A stretch of DNA of 64,000 bases from assembly GCF_003795125.1 (NCBI RefSeq), contig NZ_CP027783.1:2046001-2110000 (forward strand), in the 5' to 3' direction. The notes beneath the pieces are model-generated. The model searched no databases and was not told the DNA's origin. It saw only the letters and a list, made by a program, of their open reading frames with translations. The position numbers were made by a program, and so were the translations under genes. The stretch comes from Tetragenococcus osmophilus (GTDB taxonomy: Bacteria; Bacillota; Bacilli; Lactobacillales; Enterococcaceae). Below are positions 1 through 8,739 of the stretch, one piece after another. Numbering within the stretch: the stretch's first letter is position 1; each line of letters begins with the position of its first letter.

Positions 1-508
1 ATTGTAAAAGCTTCAATAAAATATTTTCTACGTCATCTCCTACATACCCTGCTTCTGTAAGACTTGTTGCGTCAGCAATAGCAAAAGGAACATTTAAAGT
101 TCTTGCTAATGTTTGCGCTAAGAAAGTCTTACCTGAGCCTGTAGGACCAATTAGACAAATGTTACTTTTTTGCAATTCCACATTTTCTTCTTCATCTTCA
201 TTTTCAGAAGCTTCAGCATTTACGCGTTTATAATGATTATAAACGGCTACTGATAATGCCTTTTTAGCTTGGTCTTGTCCAATAACATATTCATTTAACG
301 AATCTAAAATTTCCTTTGGTGTAGGTACTTCTGTAAATTCTCGTTCAGCGTCGTCATAAAATTCTTCATCGATAATGTCTTTACATAAATCAATACATTC
401 ATCACAAATGTAAACACCCGGACCGGCAACAATTTTTCTTACTTCTTCTTGAGTTTTTCCGCAAAAAGAACAACGAACCGGTTGATTTGTATTTGTGTCA
501 TCATACAT
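1..508 (-). CDS. clpX: ATP-dependent Clp protease ATP-binding subunit ClpX (N-terminal part, cut by window edge)
   Basis: This is the first 169 codons of the ClpX unfoldase, which feeds tagged proteins to ClpP. The translation begins [18 protein letters not shown] and has the four-cysteine zinc-binding domain (CSFC near residues 13-16, CDEC near residues 35-38). It continues into the AAA+ domain with the Walker A motif GPTGSGKT and the following [16 protein letters not shown] segment typical of ClpX. The ATG at 508 is preceded by AAGGAG at good spacing. The remainder lies beyond position 1. It follows tig on the same strand, the usual tig-clpX order, but a hairpin terminator sits between them. 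Identity is certain from these motifs. Confidence 0.97.
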   Translation of the reverse strand, partial: MYDDTNTNQPVRCSFCGKTQEEVRKIVAGPGVYICDECIDLCKDIIDEEFYDDAEREFTEVPTPKEILDSLNEYVIGQDQAKKALSVAVYNHYKRVNAEASENEDEEENVELQKSNICLIGPTGSGKTFLAQTLARTLNVPFAIADATSLTEAGYVGDDVENILLKLLQ

Positions 509-670
509 AGTGTTCACTCCTTGATTAGCGATTGATAAAGTTTATATTACTTTTACTATCCAACAATCGCCTAAGTTCAGCCGTTTCCTTTAAACAACCT
601 TTAGTCATTTTAGCATAATTGACTAAAAAGAAAAAGGTTTTTAACCTTGGTATTTACGGTTTTCTAAAGA

Positions 671-699
671 AAACGGCCTGCAATATTCGCAGACCGTTT
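671..699 (-). terminator. Terminator after tig
   Basis: An 11-position inverted repeat has arms at 671-681 and 689-699, a single C/A mismatch and a 7-nt loop. It is followed on the minus strand by a T-rich stretch (TTTTCTTT). It lies about 30 nt past the tig stop and would separate tig from clpX. Confidence 0.75.
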
Positions 700-730
700 G
701 TCTTTTATAAAATAGAAGGTAACTGAAATC

Positions 731-2014
731 TTACTCTTCAACTGCGGTTGAAGTGACTAAGTCAACAGCTTTTTTCATATTAATATCATGTTCAAGCATA
801 TCTTCTGTTAATACAGAGCGAACTTGCGTTTCTGGCATGTTATAAGATTCAGCTAAGTTTGTAACTTCTGAAGAGATTTCTTCTTCTGTAGCTTGGAAGT
901 TTTCTGCGTCTACAATAGCTTCAATAACAAGATTTGTCTTCACGCGTGTATCAGCTTCGCCTTCAAATTGCTTGTCCAAGTCTTCTTCTGAACTGCCTGT
1001 AATTTGATAGTACATTTCAGGAGAGATACCTTGTTGTTTTAAGTTATTCAAGAATTCATCTTTTGCTCGTTTAATTTCATCTTGAATCATTACATCTGGT
1101 AACTCAACAATTTCTGCGTTATCAACCGCTTGTTGGATAGCAGATTCTTCCACAGCATCTTTGGCAGATTTTTCTTTACTGTCTTTAATTTCTGTGCGAT
1201 ATTTTTCTCTTAATTCGTCCAATGTTTCTACTTCATCGTCTAGATCTTTTGCTAGTTCGTCGTCTAACTCTGGCAATTCTTTTTCTTTAACTTCATGAAC
1301 TGTTACTTTGAAAACAGCTTCTTTTCCTGCCAAGTCTTCTGCTTGATAGTCTTCTGGGAAAGTAACTGTTACATCTAAGTTGTCACCAGCTTTAGCGCCA
1401 ACTAATTGTTCTTCAAAACCAGGGATAAAGGAATTTGAACCTAATTCAAGTGAGTGGTTTTCTGCTTGGCCACCTTCAAAAGCTTCACCATCGACAAATC
1501 CTTCAAAGTCGATAACTACTGTGTCACCGTTAGCTGCTGGTTCGTCTTCTTTAATAACCATTTCAGCTTGTTGTTCACGTTGGTTTTGCAAGCGATCTTC
1601 TACGTCTTGATCTGTCACTTCACGATCTTGTTTTTCAACTTTTAATTCTTTGTATTGACCTAGTTTTACTTCAGGCTTTACGGTTACTTCGGCTTTAATT
1701 ACCCAGTCTTCCCCTTTTTCCATGCTATCAACATCGATCTGAGGTTGAGATACAGGGTCGATTCCAGCTTCTTGTACTGCAGCTTCGTAATTATTTGGTA
1801 AAAGATCGTTTAAAGTATCTTCATATAAAGCTTCTTCACCATACATACGATCAAAAACTGTACGGGAAACCTTTCCTTTACGAAAACCTGGAATGTTCAA
1901 GTCTTTTTTTACTTTATTAAAAGTTTTTGTTAAACCCTTCTGAATTTCTTCTTGTGGAATAGAAAATGTCAATACACCATTGTTGGTGCCTGTTTTTTCC
2001 CAATTTGCAGTCAT
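731..2014 (-). CDS. tig: Trigger factor
   Basis: This is the ribosome-associated chaperone and peptidyl-prolyl isomerase that binds nascent chains at the exit tunnel. It has 427 residues, the usual family length. The N-terminal domain carries the ribosome-docking signature GFRKGKVSR (residues 43-51). An FKBP-type isomerase domain occupies about residues 155-245, and a helical C-terminal chaperone domain follows, ending in an acidic tail. The ATG is preceded by GGAGGG. It lies upstream of clpX on the same strand, the standard Firmicute arrangement. A candidate promoter lies at 2077-2105. Confidence 0.97.
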   Translation of the reverse strand: MTANWEKTGTNNGVLTFSIPQEEIQKGLTKTFNKVKKDLNIPGFRKGKVSRTVFDRMYGEEALYEDTLNDLLPNNYEAAVQEAGIDPVSQPQIDVDSMEKGEDWVIKAEVTVKPEVKLGQYKELKVEKQDREVTDQDVEDRLQNQREQQAEMVIKEDEPAANGDTVVIDFEGFVDGEAFEGGQAENHSLELGSNSFIPGFEEQLVGAKAGDNLDVTVTFPEDYQAEDLAGKEAVFKVTVHEVKEKELPELDDELAKDLDDEVETLDELREKYRTEIKDSKEKSAKDAVEESAIQQAVDNAEIVELPDVMIQDEIKRAKDEFLNNLKQQGISPEMYYQITGSSEEDLDKQFEGEADTRVKTNLVIEAIVDAENFQATEEEISSEVTNLAESYNMPETQVRSVLTEDMLEHDINMKKAVDLVTSTAVEE

Positions 2015-2076
2015 GTAATTCCCTCCGCATTAATTAATAATTTTACTATATGAAATAGTTTCATGCATACCTTTAA

Positions 2077-2105
2077 ATAGTACACTAACGCTTGTAAATT
2101 GTAAA
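2077..2105 (-). promoter_or_regulatory. Candidate promoter of tig
   Basis: On the minus strand a TTTACA (2105-2100) and a TACTAT (2082-2077) are separated by exactly 17 nt, about 60 nt before the tig start. The match to sigma-A hexamers is good but not perfect. Confidence 0.5.
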
Positions 2106-2132
2106 CATTTTAAGGCTAAACTTCCTTAATTT

Positions 2133-3065
2133 CTATGATCTTGTGCCTATCTCTTGATAGATTTGACGAATTTCTTGCTTTTTTTCTTGAATATTTCGGT
2201 AATACTCCCATTTTTCATCAGAAACTTCTTCACCAAACATAGCTTTATATTCTAAAATATAACTTTCTGCCCAATCCATCGCTTGTTCTACATCGGGTAA
2301 AAAAGGATACATAAAAGCAAAGTGAGCTTTAATTTCTGGTACGATCAAGGTATTTAATTGAGGATAATCCTGAACCTTTTCGTCAACTATCGCAAGTATT
2401 TTTTGCAGTACTTTAGCCTCTTCTGGTAAAGGTAAATCTTCTAAGTTGATGGTTTTATGATTAACAACAACTTCCCCCACAGCTCCTATCTGCACCAACT
2501 CTTCAATAAGTTTAGGTGGGATAAAAGGATTTTGCGCCTCTGGCAAATATACTTGACACATCGATAAAAAACCATCTAAAGTAATTTCTTTTACCAAGGC
2601 TTGCCACTCTTGAGGAGGAACAGGTTTTTTTTGTTTATCCAATTGAGCTAGTTGTTTCTTTTTAGCCATTTTAATATCATTCGATAACAAAGACTGTGTG
2701 TCTTCTAATTGTGCCAATTCATTTCTTAGTTCAGCAGTTTTCTCGGTTTTTTTACTATAATGTAATAGTTTATGTGCTGCTAAAAATTGTGTATCTAAAA
2801 GCAATAAATGAAAGTACTCGATAAAACCTTCAGCGTCGTTCATAAAAGCTGTGAAATGATCATCTGCCAGTTGCAAAGCATTCGAATACTCCCCTAAATG
2901 CCAAAGTGCAGCAACTAATTTTTTAGCATAAAAAAACGTCGAATTTTGTTGATACAATCGGGTAAAGTCTTTTTTGGCTGCTAAAAAATCTTGTTCTTCC
3001 AATCTTTTATTACCATTTTCTAGCAATCGTTTATTTTCGTCAGGAAAATTAATAATGTCTGCCAT
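2133..3065 (-). CDS. Tetratricopeptide-like repeat protein of unknown function
   Basis: A 310-residue soluble protein. The first 120 residues are helical and read as degenerate TPR units: paired helices with Ala/Leu/Tyr pattern, around FLAAKKDFTRLY and YSNALQLADDHF. A charged Lys/Gln-rich coiled segment follows near residues 120-145. The C-terminal half has no motif I can name. There is no signal peptide or membrane segment. It is the last gene of a run sppA - RDD protein - this gene, with 23 bp to the RDD gene. Enterococcal and streptococcal genomes carry similar TPR proteins near tig, but the function is unknown. The protein-interaction role is inferred from the fold only. Confidence 0.75.
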   Translation of the reverse strand: MADIINFPDENKRLLENGNKRLEEQDFLAAKKDFTRLYQQNSTFFYAKKLVAALWHLGEYSNALQLADDHFTAFMNDAEGFIEYFHLLLLDTQFLAAHKLLHYSKKTEKTAELRNELAQLEDTQSLLSNDIKMAKKKQLAQLDKQKKPVPPQEWQALVKEITLDGFLSMCQVYLPEAQNPFIPPKLIEELVQIGAVGEVVVNHKTINLEDLPLPEEAKVLQKILAIVDEKVQDYPQLNTLIVPEIKAHFAFMYPFLPDVEQAMDWAESYILEYKAMFGEEVSDEKWEYYRNIQEKKQEIRQIYQEIGTRS

Positions 3066-3088
3066 ATTTCACTTTCTTTCTTTTAAAC

Positions 3089-3709
3089 TTAAGCATTGGC
3101 TTTTTGATTAAATGCTTGAATCAAGTTAATTGTTACAACACTAGTATCTGCAAAATAATCCGCTAGATGTTGTTTCTTACGTGTAAAAATTGTAGGTAGA
3201 TACCCAAAATATAAAAGTGGATTAAATTGTAAGATAAAACGAACAAAAGTTTCTCTAATCAGTACTGTTTTCCAAGTTAATTTTTTTTCAGTTAAACAAA
3301 TAACGCGGATACCAAAAATCATTTTTCCAATTGTCTGTCCTCGGTTTAATTTAGTCAATAAAGTAAAATAGGCCAGATAAATAACTAGAGAAAACAAACC
3401 ATACGCACTAAAGAAATCAGTTGAACGTTCAATACCTGTCCAAGTGAAAGTAGTGTCCAAAACAACTGTGGTAATAGCATTAATACAAAGTAAATCTATT
3501 ACAAAAGCAAATACGCGGATCCAAAAACCTGCAAAAAAATAATTAGGGAAATCGTTTGGATATTGCTTTTTCTCTGATTTTTCCTCATATTGCTTCCAAT
3601 CACTCTTTTTTTGAGCAACTTCATCTTCAGTATATTCTTCAGATTTAAAGGAAGTTAATACTTTCTGGTAAAAGTTTCTTTGATTTTTTCCATTTTCTTG
3701 TTCGGACAT
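3089..3709 (-). CDS. RDD family membrane protein
   Basis: A 206-residue membrane protein. It has an acidic/lysine-rich cytosolic N-terminus (about 60 residues), then an RDD-domain core: the FWIRVFAFVIDLLCIN segment carries the Arg and the Asp of the family signature, a second membrane helix follows near residue 110, and the conserved GQTIGKMIFGIRVI loop comes next. RDD proteins are poorly understood, and some act in ion transport or membrane stress. The start lies 3 bp after the sppA stop, so the two are almost certainly co-transcribed and possibly translationally coupled. The substrate is unknown. Confidence 0.88.
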   Translation of the reverse strand: MSEQENGKNQRNFYQKVLTSFKSEEYTEDEVAQKKSDWKQYEEKSEKKQYPNDFPNYFFAGFWIRVFAFVIDLLCINAITTVVLDTTFTWTGIERSTDFFSAYGLFSLVIYLAYFTLLTKLNRGQTIGKMIFGIRVICLTEKKLTWKTVLIRETFVRFILQFNPLLYFGYLPTIFTRKKQHLADYFADTSVVTINLIQAFNQKANA

Positions 3710-3712
3710 CTA

Positions 3713-4735
3713 TTATTCACCTCCATAATAATACATTGGTTTAGGTGCTTCAGGTGTGCCGATACGGTCAATTACATTAAGCATGCGATCAGTATCTGAT
3801 TGTTTGATACCTTTAGTTTGAGCAATCTTAGAACCTAACCAAGTACGGTCGAAACCAGTTGTTGCAACATCGTATTCAAAAACTTGTGCATTTTGTAATT
3901 GTTCATCCTCTTTTAAAGTTTCTAATGTATCTTCAGGAAAACCAATTTCATCTACTAGACCGTTATCTTCAGCTTGTTGACCATCGTAGATACGCCCGTC
4001 AGCAACTTCACGCACTTGGTCTTCTGACATGTCCCGTCCATCAGCAACAACTTCGACGAAACGATCATAAGAGTTATCGACATATTCTTGCATTACTTGC
4101 TCATCTTCTTCTGAAGGTTTTCTTAGGGCTGATCCCATGTCTTTTAACGGCCCACTTTTATAAGTTTGGTCTTCAATCCCTAAATTCTCCATTAACTCAG
4201 AGAAATTCATACCAGACATGATAACGCCAATAGATCCGGTCAGTGTTTCAGAAGTCGCAAAGATTTTATCTGCTGAAGCAGAAACATAATAACCACCACT
4301 TGCGCCCATATTCTTCATACTAACATAAACTGGAATGTCATCTGCTTGAATTTTTTGGATTTCTTTGGCAATTTCAGCACTTTCATATACCCCACCGCCA
4401 GGCGTATTAACTTCTAAAAGAACTGCTGACACTGAGGGATCTTCTTGTACTTTTTTTAATTGATCTAAGAAAAATTGATGATTATAACCTTCTCCTGAGA
4501 AAAAGTTATTTTCCCCAGTATTAGCAATTGTTCCATCGATGGAAAGTTGAGCAATCCTTTGACCATCTTCTCCTTCTTCTACAATGCTTTCTTTTATTTC
4601 GTTTGAACCAAATAATGCTGCGTCCATTCCACTTAATGTTTCTTCTTCTGGATCTTCAGCCATAAATGAGGCAATAGTAGCAAATATAAATAACCCAGCA
4701 GCGATAAACACAGCAACCCAACGTCTTCTATTCAT
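3713..4735 (-). CDS. sppA: Signal peptide peptidase SppA (S49 family)
   Basis: This is a membrane-anchored serine protease that degrades signal peptides left in the membrane. It has 340 residues, with one N-terminal transmembrane helix (about residues 6-25) and then the S49 protease domain. The nucleophile is Ser146 in NMGASGGYY. The general base is probably Lys198 in SGPLKDMGS, as in the short Bacillus SppA that uses a Ser/Lys dyad. The segment EVNTPGGGVYESAEIA is also characteristic. The ATG is preceded by a strong GAGGAGG. It heads the sppA - RDD - TPR gene run. Confidence 0.95.
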   Translation of the reverse strand: MNRRRWVAVFIAAGLFIFATIASFMAEDPEEETLSGMDAALFGSNEIKESIVEEGEDGQRIAQLSIDGTIANTGENNFFSGEGYNHQFFLDQLKKVQEDPSVSAVLLEVNTPGGGVYESAEIAKEIQKIQADDIPVYVSMKNMGASGGYYVSASADKIFATSETLTGSIGVIMSGMNFSELMENLGIEDQTYKSGPLKDMGSALRKPSEEDEQVMQEYVDNSYDRFVEVVADGRDMSEDQVREVADGRIYDGQQAEDNGLVDEIGFPEDTLETLKEDEQLQNAQVFEYDVATTGFDRTWLGSKIAQTKGIKQSDTDRMLNVIDRIGTPEAPKPMYYYGGE

Positions 4736-4877
4736 TTAACTCCTCCTCTTTTTTACTCCTAAATAATAGCAAATAATGCTCTCTTTATTTTAACGAAAGT
4801 TTCTTATTTAGTATAGAAAAAAGAGAAATTTATTTTTTATTATCATCTAGACTAATTAAACCTTTTGCAAATTCTTC

Positions 4878-4906
4878 TTGACTTAAAATTAAATTATGTA
4901 TATCAT
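4878..4906 (+). promoter_or_regulatory. Promoter of the glmS ribozyme transcript
   Basis: TTGACT (4878-4883), a 17-nt spacer and TATCAT (4901-4906) form a near-consensus sigma-A promoter. It would start RNA around 4913, about 50 nt before the predicted ribozyme cleavage site. The rest of the gap from 4736 to 4877 is AT-rich and holds nothing else I recognise. Confidence 0.65.
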
Positions 4907-4960
4907 TACCAGTGTATTTCTAAAGAATAAATTACAAGGAGGGTAGCTATACCATTACAG

Positions 4961-5095
4961 GAAAGCGCCAGGTCTGTTTTTTTGACAGAAGACGAGGAAA
5001 GAGCTTATCGAAAATTTCGGCGGGTGGCTCTAGGGTCTGCACTCTAAAGATAAGAACAAAGACAAGCTGTGAGGCTTGCAACAAAAACTTGTCAG
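4961..5095 (+). ncRNA. glmS self-cleaving ribozyme / glucosamine-6-phosphate riboswitch
   Basis: The leader of glmS carries the conserved ribozyme blocks in the right order. These are AGCGCCAGG (cleavage expected between A4964 and G4965), GACGAGGA at about 4991, TTATCGAAAATTTCGGCGGGTGG at about 5008, and a 3' helix formed by GACAAG (5061-5066) and CTTGTC (5088-5093). In the known family, glucosamine-6-phosphate acts as a cofactor for cleavage. Cleavage exposes a 5'-OH that destabilises the mRNA, so glmS is turned down when its product is abundant. The gene directly downstream is glmS, as expected. Confidence 0.93.
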
Positions 5096-5139
5096 GCAGT
5101 TAGAAATACATAATGTTAAAAGAAAGTAGGAATCTCATT

Positions 5140-6951
5140 ATGTGTGGAATTGTAGGAATTGTAGGAAAAAATCATGCGGAACAAGTCATCATTAACGGTT
5201 TGCACCGTTTAGAATATCGTGGATATGATTCAGCTGGACTATTTGTATCAGATGGAAAACAGGAACATTTGATCAAATCACAAGGCCGTATCAAAAATTT
5301 ACAAGAAAAGATTACAAGTGAAGTTAATGGAACTATTGGTATTGGACACACGCGTTGGGCGACTCACGGTAAACCTTCTGAGGAAAATGCGCATCCTCAT
5401 ACCTCCCAAGATGGCAAGTTAGAATTAGTTCATAATGGCGTTATTGAAAATTTTGAAGAACTTGCAGAAGAATATCTTGCAAATGAAACATTTTATGGCC
5501 AAACAGATACTGAAATTGTCGTTAATTTAATTGCTTCTTTTATAAAAAATGAAGGATTAACTACAAAAGAAGCTTTCCAAAAAGCTCTTACAGTTATCCG
5601 CGGTTCATATGCTTTTGCTTTAATTAATAACGAAGAACCTGACACGATTTATGTTGCTAAAAACAAAAGCCCTTTGTTGATTGGCCTAGGTTCTGATTTT
5701 AATGTTATTGCTAGTGACGCTTTAGCTGTTTTAGACCAAACACATGAATTTGTAGAAATTGCTGATAATGAATTGGTTACTGTTACAGCAGATAAGGTAA
5801 CCATTGAAAACCAAGATGGTGAAATCATTGATCGTGATTCTTATCAAGCACAGTTAGATGCTTCAGATATCGAAAAAGGAACTTATCCTTTTTATATGTT
5901 AAAAGAAATCGACGAACAACCTACTGTTATGCGTAAATTAACCCAAGAATATCGAGATGAATATGGAAATGTCAATATCGATAACCAACTGGTTAATGAA
6001 GTAGCAGCAAGTGATCGAATTTATATTATAGCTTGCGGAACAAGTTATAATGCTGGCTGGGCTGCAAAAAGTTTGATTGAATCAGTAACACAAATCCCAG
6101 TTGAGGTCCAATTATCTAGCGAATTTGGTTACAATATGCCTTTATTGTCTAAAAAACCTTTCTTTATTTTCTTAACTCAAAGTGGAGAAACAGCAGACAG
6201 CCGTCAAGTATTAGTACAAACCAATCAGTTAGGTTTTCCTTCATTAACAATCACAAACGTCGCTGGCTCGACCTTATCTAGAGAAGCTAAATATACTTTA
6301 CTTCTTCATGCCGGCCCAGAAATTGCCGTAGCTTCAACAAAAGCCTATACTGCACAAATTGCAATGCTTGCTATTTTGACACAAGCTGTAGGAAAATTAA
6401 AAAATAGCGAAGCTAGTCTTTCGTTTGATGCTTTCCATGAACTATCGATTATCGCTACTGGCATGGAAGCAATGGTTGACGAAAAAGACTATCTTTCTGA
6501 TCTAGTTAAACAGTATTTAAGCACTACTCGCAATGCTTTTTATATCGGTCGTGGGAATGATTATTTCGTTGCCTCAGAAGCGGCATTGAAGTTAAAAGAA
6601 ATTTCTTATGTTCAAGCAGAAGGATTTGCAGCTGGAGAATTAAAACACGGGACAATTGCTTTGATTGAAGAAGGTACTCCTGTATTAGGTATTATTACTG
6701 AAGAAAAAACTGGACCTCATACCCGCGGAAATCTAAAAGAAGTTGAAAGCCGTGGAGCTAATACCATTGTGATTGCCACAGAAGATTTAGCTCGTCCAGG
6801 TGACCAAGTGATATTACCAAAGGTACATCCTTTATTAACAAGCTTAGTAGCAGTTATCCCAACACAGCTTATTGCTTATTACGCTTCTATGCAACGCGGA
6901 TATGACGTTGATAAGCCAAGAAACTTAGCTAAATCAGTCACAGTAGAATAG
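5140..6951 (+). CDS. glmS: Glutamine-fructose-6-phosphate aminotransferase (isomerizing)
   Basis: This enzyme makes glucosamine-6-phosphate from fructose-6-phosphate and glutamine, the first step to UDP-GlcNAc for peptidoglycan. The open frame extends to 5113, but the true start is the ATG at 5140. The mature enzyme needs the Cys right after Met (MCGIVGIVG) as its glutaminase nucleophile, and AGTAGG lies just upstream. It has 603 residues. The class II amidotransferase domain spans about residues 1-235, with GHTRWATHG near residue 75. Two SIS domains follow ([11 protein letters not shown] and SGETADSRQ in the first). The C-terminus [13 protein letters not shown] is typical. Expression is controlled by the ribozyme in its leader. 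Confidence 0.98.
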   Translation: MCGIVGIVGKNHAEQVIINGLHRLEYRGYDSAGLFVSDGKQEHLIKSQGRIKNLQEKITSEVNGTIGIGHTRWATHGKPSEENAHPHTSQDGKLELVHNGVIENFEELAEEYLANETFYGQTDTEIVVNLIASFIKNEGLTTKEAFQKALTVIRGSYAFALINNEEPDTIYVAKNKSPLLIGLGSDFNVIASDALAVLDQTHEFVEIADNELVTVTADKVTIENQDGEIIDRDSYQAQLDASDIEKGTYPFYMLKEIDEQPTVMRKLTQEYRDEYGNVNIDNQLVNEVAASDRIYIIACGTSYNAGWAAKSLIESVTQIPVEVQLSSEFGYNMPLLSKKPFFIFLTQSGETADSRQVLVQTNQLGFPSLTITNVAGSTLSREAKYTLLLHAGPEIAVASTKAYTAQIAMLAILTQAVGKLKNSEASLSFDAFHELSIIATGMEAMVDEKDYLSDLVKQYLSTTRNAFYIGRGNDYFVASEAALKLKEISYVQAEGFAAGELKHGTIALIEEGTPVLGIITEEKTGPHTRGNLKEVESRGANTIVIATEDLARPGDQVILPKVHPLLTSLVAVIPTQLIAYYASMQRGYDVDKPRNLAKSVTVE

Positions 6952-6991
6952 TTGAAAAAAAAGAAACTATAATATAAGTAAAAACAAGGCT

Positions 6992-7066
6992 AAAACACCC
7001 GAACCATAGAGAGGTTTATCTGCGGTTACTCATCGCAAATCTCAATAAATATGGTTCGGGTGTTTT
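6992..7066. terminator. Long hairpin terminator between glmS and the OsmC-like gene
   Basis: A perfect 17-bp inverted repeat (6992-7008 with 7050-7066) begins with AAAA and ends with TTTT, so it can terminate from either side. It encloses further pairing: GAGGTTT with AAATCTC (one G-U), and TGCG with CGCA. It lies 40 nt past glmS and 40 nt past the convergent gene. Confidence 0.85.
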
Positions 7067-7106
7067 ATTACTCAAAGCACTTATGACATAGTTTTTAATG
7101 TTAAAA

Positions 7107-7526
7107 CTACTCGGCGTAAGCCGTGACCTCATATGAAGCATAAGGATAATCGCCAATAATCTTTGATACTGGGCAACGTTTTGCCGCTGTATCAATATAA
7201 GTTTTTGCTTCATCAATACTTAAACCATCAATCGCAGCATAAGCTTTCAACTCAAAAAAGTGTTCTTTTGTGTTTTCATCTTCGCAGTAATCAATCGTAA
7301 CGTCTACCCTACTCTTTTTTTCTATCCCTTTACTTTGTAAAAGAATTTCAATTGTTGAGTTAAAACAAGTTGCCCAAGAAAGACCGATTAATTGTTCTGG
7401 ATTTGTTCCTGCATCTGTGCTTATCGGACTGGAAGTAACTACTGCTAACTCATGATTGCCTTTTACATAAGCTGTGCCATTGAGTCCTTGATCATTGGTT
7501 ACTTTAGTTTGGTATAAATATTTCAT
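7107..7526 (-). CDS. OsmC/Ohr family organic hydroperoxide resistance protein
   Basis: A small cytosolic thiol peroxidase of the OsmC/Ohr fold, expected to reduce organic hydroperoxides using a pair of active-site cysteines. The first sits in the helix segment SWATCFNSTIE (about residue 58). The second is in AAKRCPVSKII (about residue 118), followed by the usual terminal strand. It has 139 residues, normal for Ohr. The ATG at 7526 is chosen because GGGAGG lies 8 nt upstream. It is a single gene, convergent with glmS. Ohr versus the wider OsmC group cannot be settled by eye. Confidence 0.87.
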   Translation of the reverse strand: MKYLYQTKVTNDQGLNGTAYVKGNHELAVVTSSPISTDAGTNPEQLIGLSWATCFNSTIEILLQSKGIEKKSRVDVTIDYCEDENTKEHFFELKAYAAIDGLSIDEAKTYIDTAAKRCPVSKIIGDYPYASYEVTAYAE

Positions 7527-7672
7527 ATACAAAACCTCCCCTAATATTTTGTACTTATTATACCCTTATTATTGTTATTCCAAAAGCAAAACTGTCCAAA
7601 CGATTTTATACTAAATAGCTGATATTTATGCTAAAATAAAAACACGAGATTGAATTGAAGAAAGGAATAATT

Positions 7673-8440
7673 ATGGAAACTATCACAAATTTTAGAGAAT
7701 TAGGTGGACTTAAGAATCGTCAAGGAGAAGTGATTGCTAAAAATAAATTACTACGTTCTGGGGAATTAACCCATGTTTCTTCTCAGGAACAAAATAAACT
7801 ACTAGAAAACTATCGATTAGGAAAAATCATTGATTTACGTTCCTCTAAAGAAATTGAGGAACGACCAGATGAAAAATTTAAAAAGGCACAATACGAACAT
7901 ATTGATATTTTTAAAAATGTCGAGGGGCAAGGAACGGGTCTTGATGATTTTAAAGAAATTGATTCCCCTGAGGTGGCTCGTAATTATATGCATGAAACTT
8001 ATCGAACCATGGCAGTTAACCCCAGTGCCCAAAATGGCTTCCAAAAAATGATTGAGTCTGCCTTAAGTATTGATTCTGATAAAAGCTTTCTTTTCCACTG
8101 TTTTGCCGGAAAAGATCGGACAGGTATTTCTGCTGCCTTACTTTTAGAAATTTTACAAGTCCCAAAAGAGACGATTTATAAAGATTATTTGAAAACTAAT
8201 GCAATGCGCGTACAAGAAAACGATAAAGTCATCGCCCAAGCAATTAAAGAAGGTGCTCATAGTAAAACAATCGATGCCTTAAAGATTGCTTTAACGGTTG
8301 ATCGCTCTTATTTAGATACTTTTTATAAAACAGTCGAAGAAGAATTTGGAAATATCCAGCAGTTTTTGACAGAAGAATTACAAGTTACTCCTTCTATGCA
8401 AAATGATTTACGTTCATTGTATTTAGCAAATAGAAAATAG
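7673..8440 (+). CDS. Tyrosine-protein phosphatase-like protein (LipA-type)
   Basis: A dual-specificity-like phosphatase of about 255 residues. The signature loop HCFAGKDRTG carries the catalytic Cys (about residue 143) and the P-loop Arg. The N-terminal NFRELGGLKNRQG and LIDLRSSKEIEERPD-like segments match the bacterial tyrosine phosphatase family that includes Listeria LipA and mycobacterial PtpB. The frame opens with TTG at 7655, but the ATG at 7673 has AAGAAAGGA at proper spacing. The natural substrate is unknown; phosphoinositides and phosphoproteins are used by relatives. It is followed by a small membrane protein gene 28 bp downstream. Confidence 0.88.
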   Translation: METITNFRELGGLKNRQGEVIAKNKLLRSGELTHVSSQEQNKLLENYRLGKIIDLRSSKEIEERPDEKFKKAQYEHIDIFKNVEGQGTGLDDFKEIDSPEVARNYMHETYRTMAVNPSAQNGFQKMIESALSIDSDKSFLFHCFAGKDRTGISAALLLEILQVPKETIYKDYLKTNAMRVQENDKVIAQAIKEGAHSKTIDALKIALTVDRSYLDTFYKTVEEEFGNIQQFLTEELQVTPSMQNDLRSLYLANRK

Positions 8441-8468
8441 AAAATAGCATACTTTTGGAGGCACGTAT

Positions 8469-8654
8469 ATGACAGTTAAGCGTTTTGTCCAACTTTTTAT
8501 TTGCTACTTTATTTCTATGGCCCTAGCTATTTTTATTACGCGAGCTTTTCCTATAAGTAACATTTGGACATTCATTTTAATAGCCGCAATTATTGGTTAC
8601 ATTATTTTAATTATCCCTTTAACAATATTAACTATTTTAAAAAACAAACGTTGA
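8469..8654 (+). CDS. Small hydrophobic membrane protein
   Basis: A 61-residue protein made almost entirely of two predicted transmembrane helices (about residues 7-28 and 31-56) joined by PISNIW. It has a positively charged N-terminus (TVKR) and C-terminus (KNKR), suggesting both ends are cytosolic. GGAGGCACGT precedes the ATG. It lies 28 bp after the phosphatase gene and before a terminator, so the two form a likely operon. There is no recognisable family. Confidence 0.65.
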   Translation: MTVKRFVQLFICYFISMALAIFITRAFPISNIWTFILIAAIIGYIILIIPLTILTILKNKR

Positions 8655-8662
8655 AAATGAAT

Positions 8663-8718
8663 AAAAAGCTCCCTTCCATCGCCTTGTATAGAGGTTTACT
8701 GGACTGGGAGCCTTTTTT
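8663..8718. terminator. Bidirectional terminator between the small membrane protein and the amidohydrolase gene
   Basis: AAAAAGCTCCC (8663-8673) pairs with GGGAGC plus CTTTTTT (8706-8718), with one unpaired C. There is an A-run on one side and a T-run on the other. It sits between two convergent genes. Confidence 0.75.
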
Positions 8719-8739
8719 ATTGTTTTATTTTAATTCTTC

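Noticed and set aside
2109-2129. Terminator between the TPR-like gene and tig
   Set aside because: The stem is only 6 bp of mostly A-T pairs with no T-run after it on the minus strand.
5113-5139. Upstream ATG as the glmS start
   Set aside because: It would bury the catalytic Cys that must be N-terminal; the ATG at 5140 gives MCGIVG.
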